This document shows, one piece after another, positions 63,970-64,000 of a stretch of DNA of 64,000 nt. The stretch's first letter is position 1; each line of letters opens with the position of its first letter. Location of the stretch: NCBI RefSeq assembly GCF_009831455.1, contig NZ_WOWO01000004.1, forward strand, positions 62,001 to 126,000. Reading direction: 5' to 3'. A program made the translations under genes and the position numbers. The notes under the pieces are model-generated. The model ran no database searches and was not told where the DNA came from. It worked only from the letters and a program-made list of their open reading frames with translations. This DNA comes from Salinirussus salinus. GTDB lineage: Archaea > Halobacteriota > Halobacteria > Halobacteriales > Haloarculaceae.

Positions 63970-64000
63970 AGTGGAGGTGGGAGCGACGGGGGGAAAAGCC

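Overview
The window is a GC-rich chromosomal segment of a halophilic archaeon (class Halobacteria). The evidence is the acidic proteome, an archaeal 16S-tRNA-Ala-23S-5S operon with bulge-helix-bulge processing stems, archaeal transcription and translation genes (TBP, Rpo7, Spt4, aIF2-gamma, L40e), an MC1 chromosomal protein, and mostly leaderless genes with TATA boxes about 25-30 bases before the start codon. I cannot fix the genus from sequence reading alone.

Layout. 1-6145: pheS (5' cut)-pheT, a Tat-type PQQ-propeller lipoprotein, pyrD with a small AbrB-like gene, and MC1. 6290-11870: rRNA operon with four tandem promoter-like elements, 16S, tRNA-Ala(UGC), a probable internal promoter, an unusual 24-nt triple tandem hairpin repeat, 23S and 5S. 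11970-17300: accessory region. tRNA-Cys lies about 1 kb from 5S and its 3' end is duplicated (att-like), followed by a broken GP88-like gene, a CPBP protease-like protein, a PH-domain protein, an alpha/beta hydrolase and a DUF7344-type regulator. 17445-33536: a metabolic island with an aldehyde dehydrogenase, a split PEP-synthase-like phosphotransferase (a 543-aa protein of unknown fold, a freestanding phosphohistidine swivel domain, and a separate ATP-grasp plus swivel protein), an acyl-CoA ligase, an FMN-binding protein, a DUF7064-like protein, an ACAD10/LvaA-type kinase, a Zn alcohol dehydrogenase, a helix-turn-helix regulator, a catalytically degenerate histidine phosphatase, two SurE phosphatases and an R2lox-like diiron/Mn-Fe oxidase. 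33594-57796: mostly housekeeping genes (L40e, Tsr3, serS, antiporter, glpK, an aIF2-gamma/PIN/rpo7/spt4/dephospho-CoA kinase operon, TBP, an orphan DNA methyltransferase, hisG). 58077-63969: Bax1-like nuclease and XPB helicase, separated by a plus-strand pair: a regulator and a protein with both class I terpene synthase metal motifs.

Best candidates for undescribed biology: the split dikinase island (18.2-31.5 kb), which resembles phenylphosphate synthase in its division of domains and may activate a hydroxylated substrate by phosphorylation before CoA-thioester and redox steps; the terpene-synthase-like gene between XPB and Bax1; and the covarying 24-nt triple hairpin just before 23S. These assignments come from motif reading without database searches.
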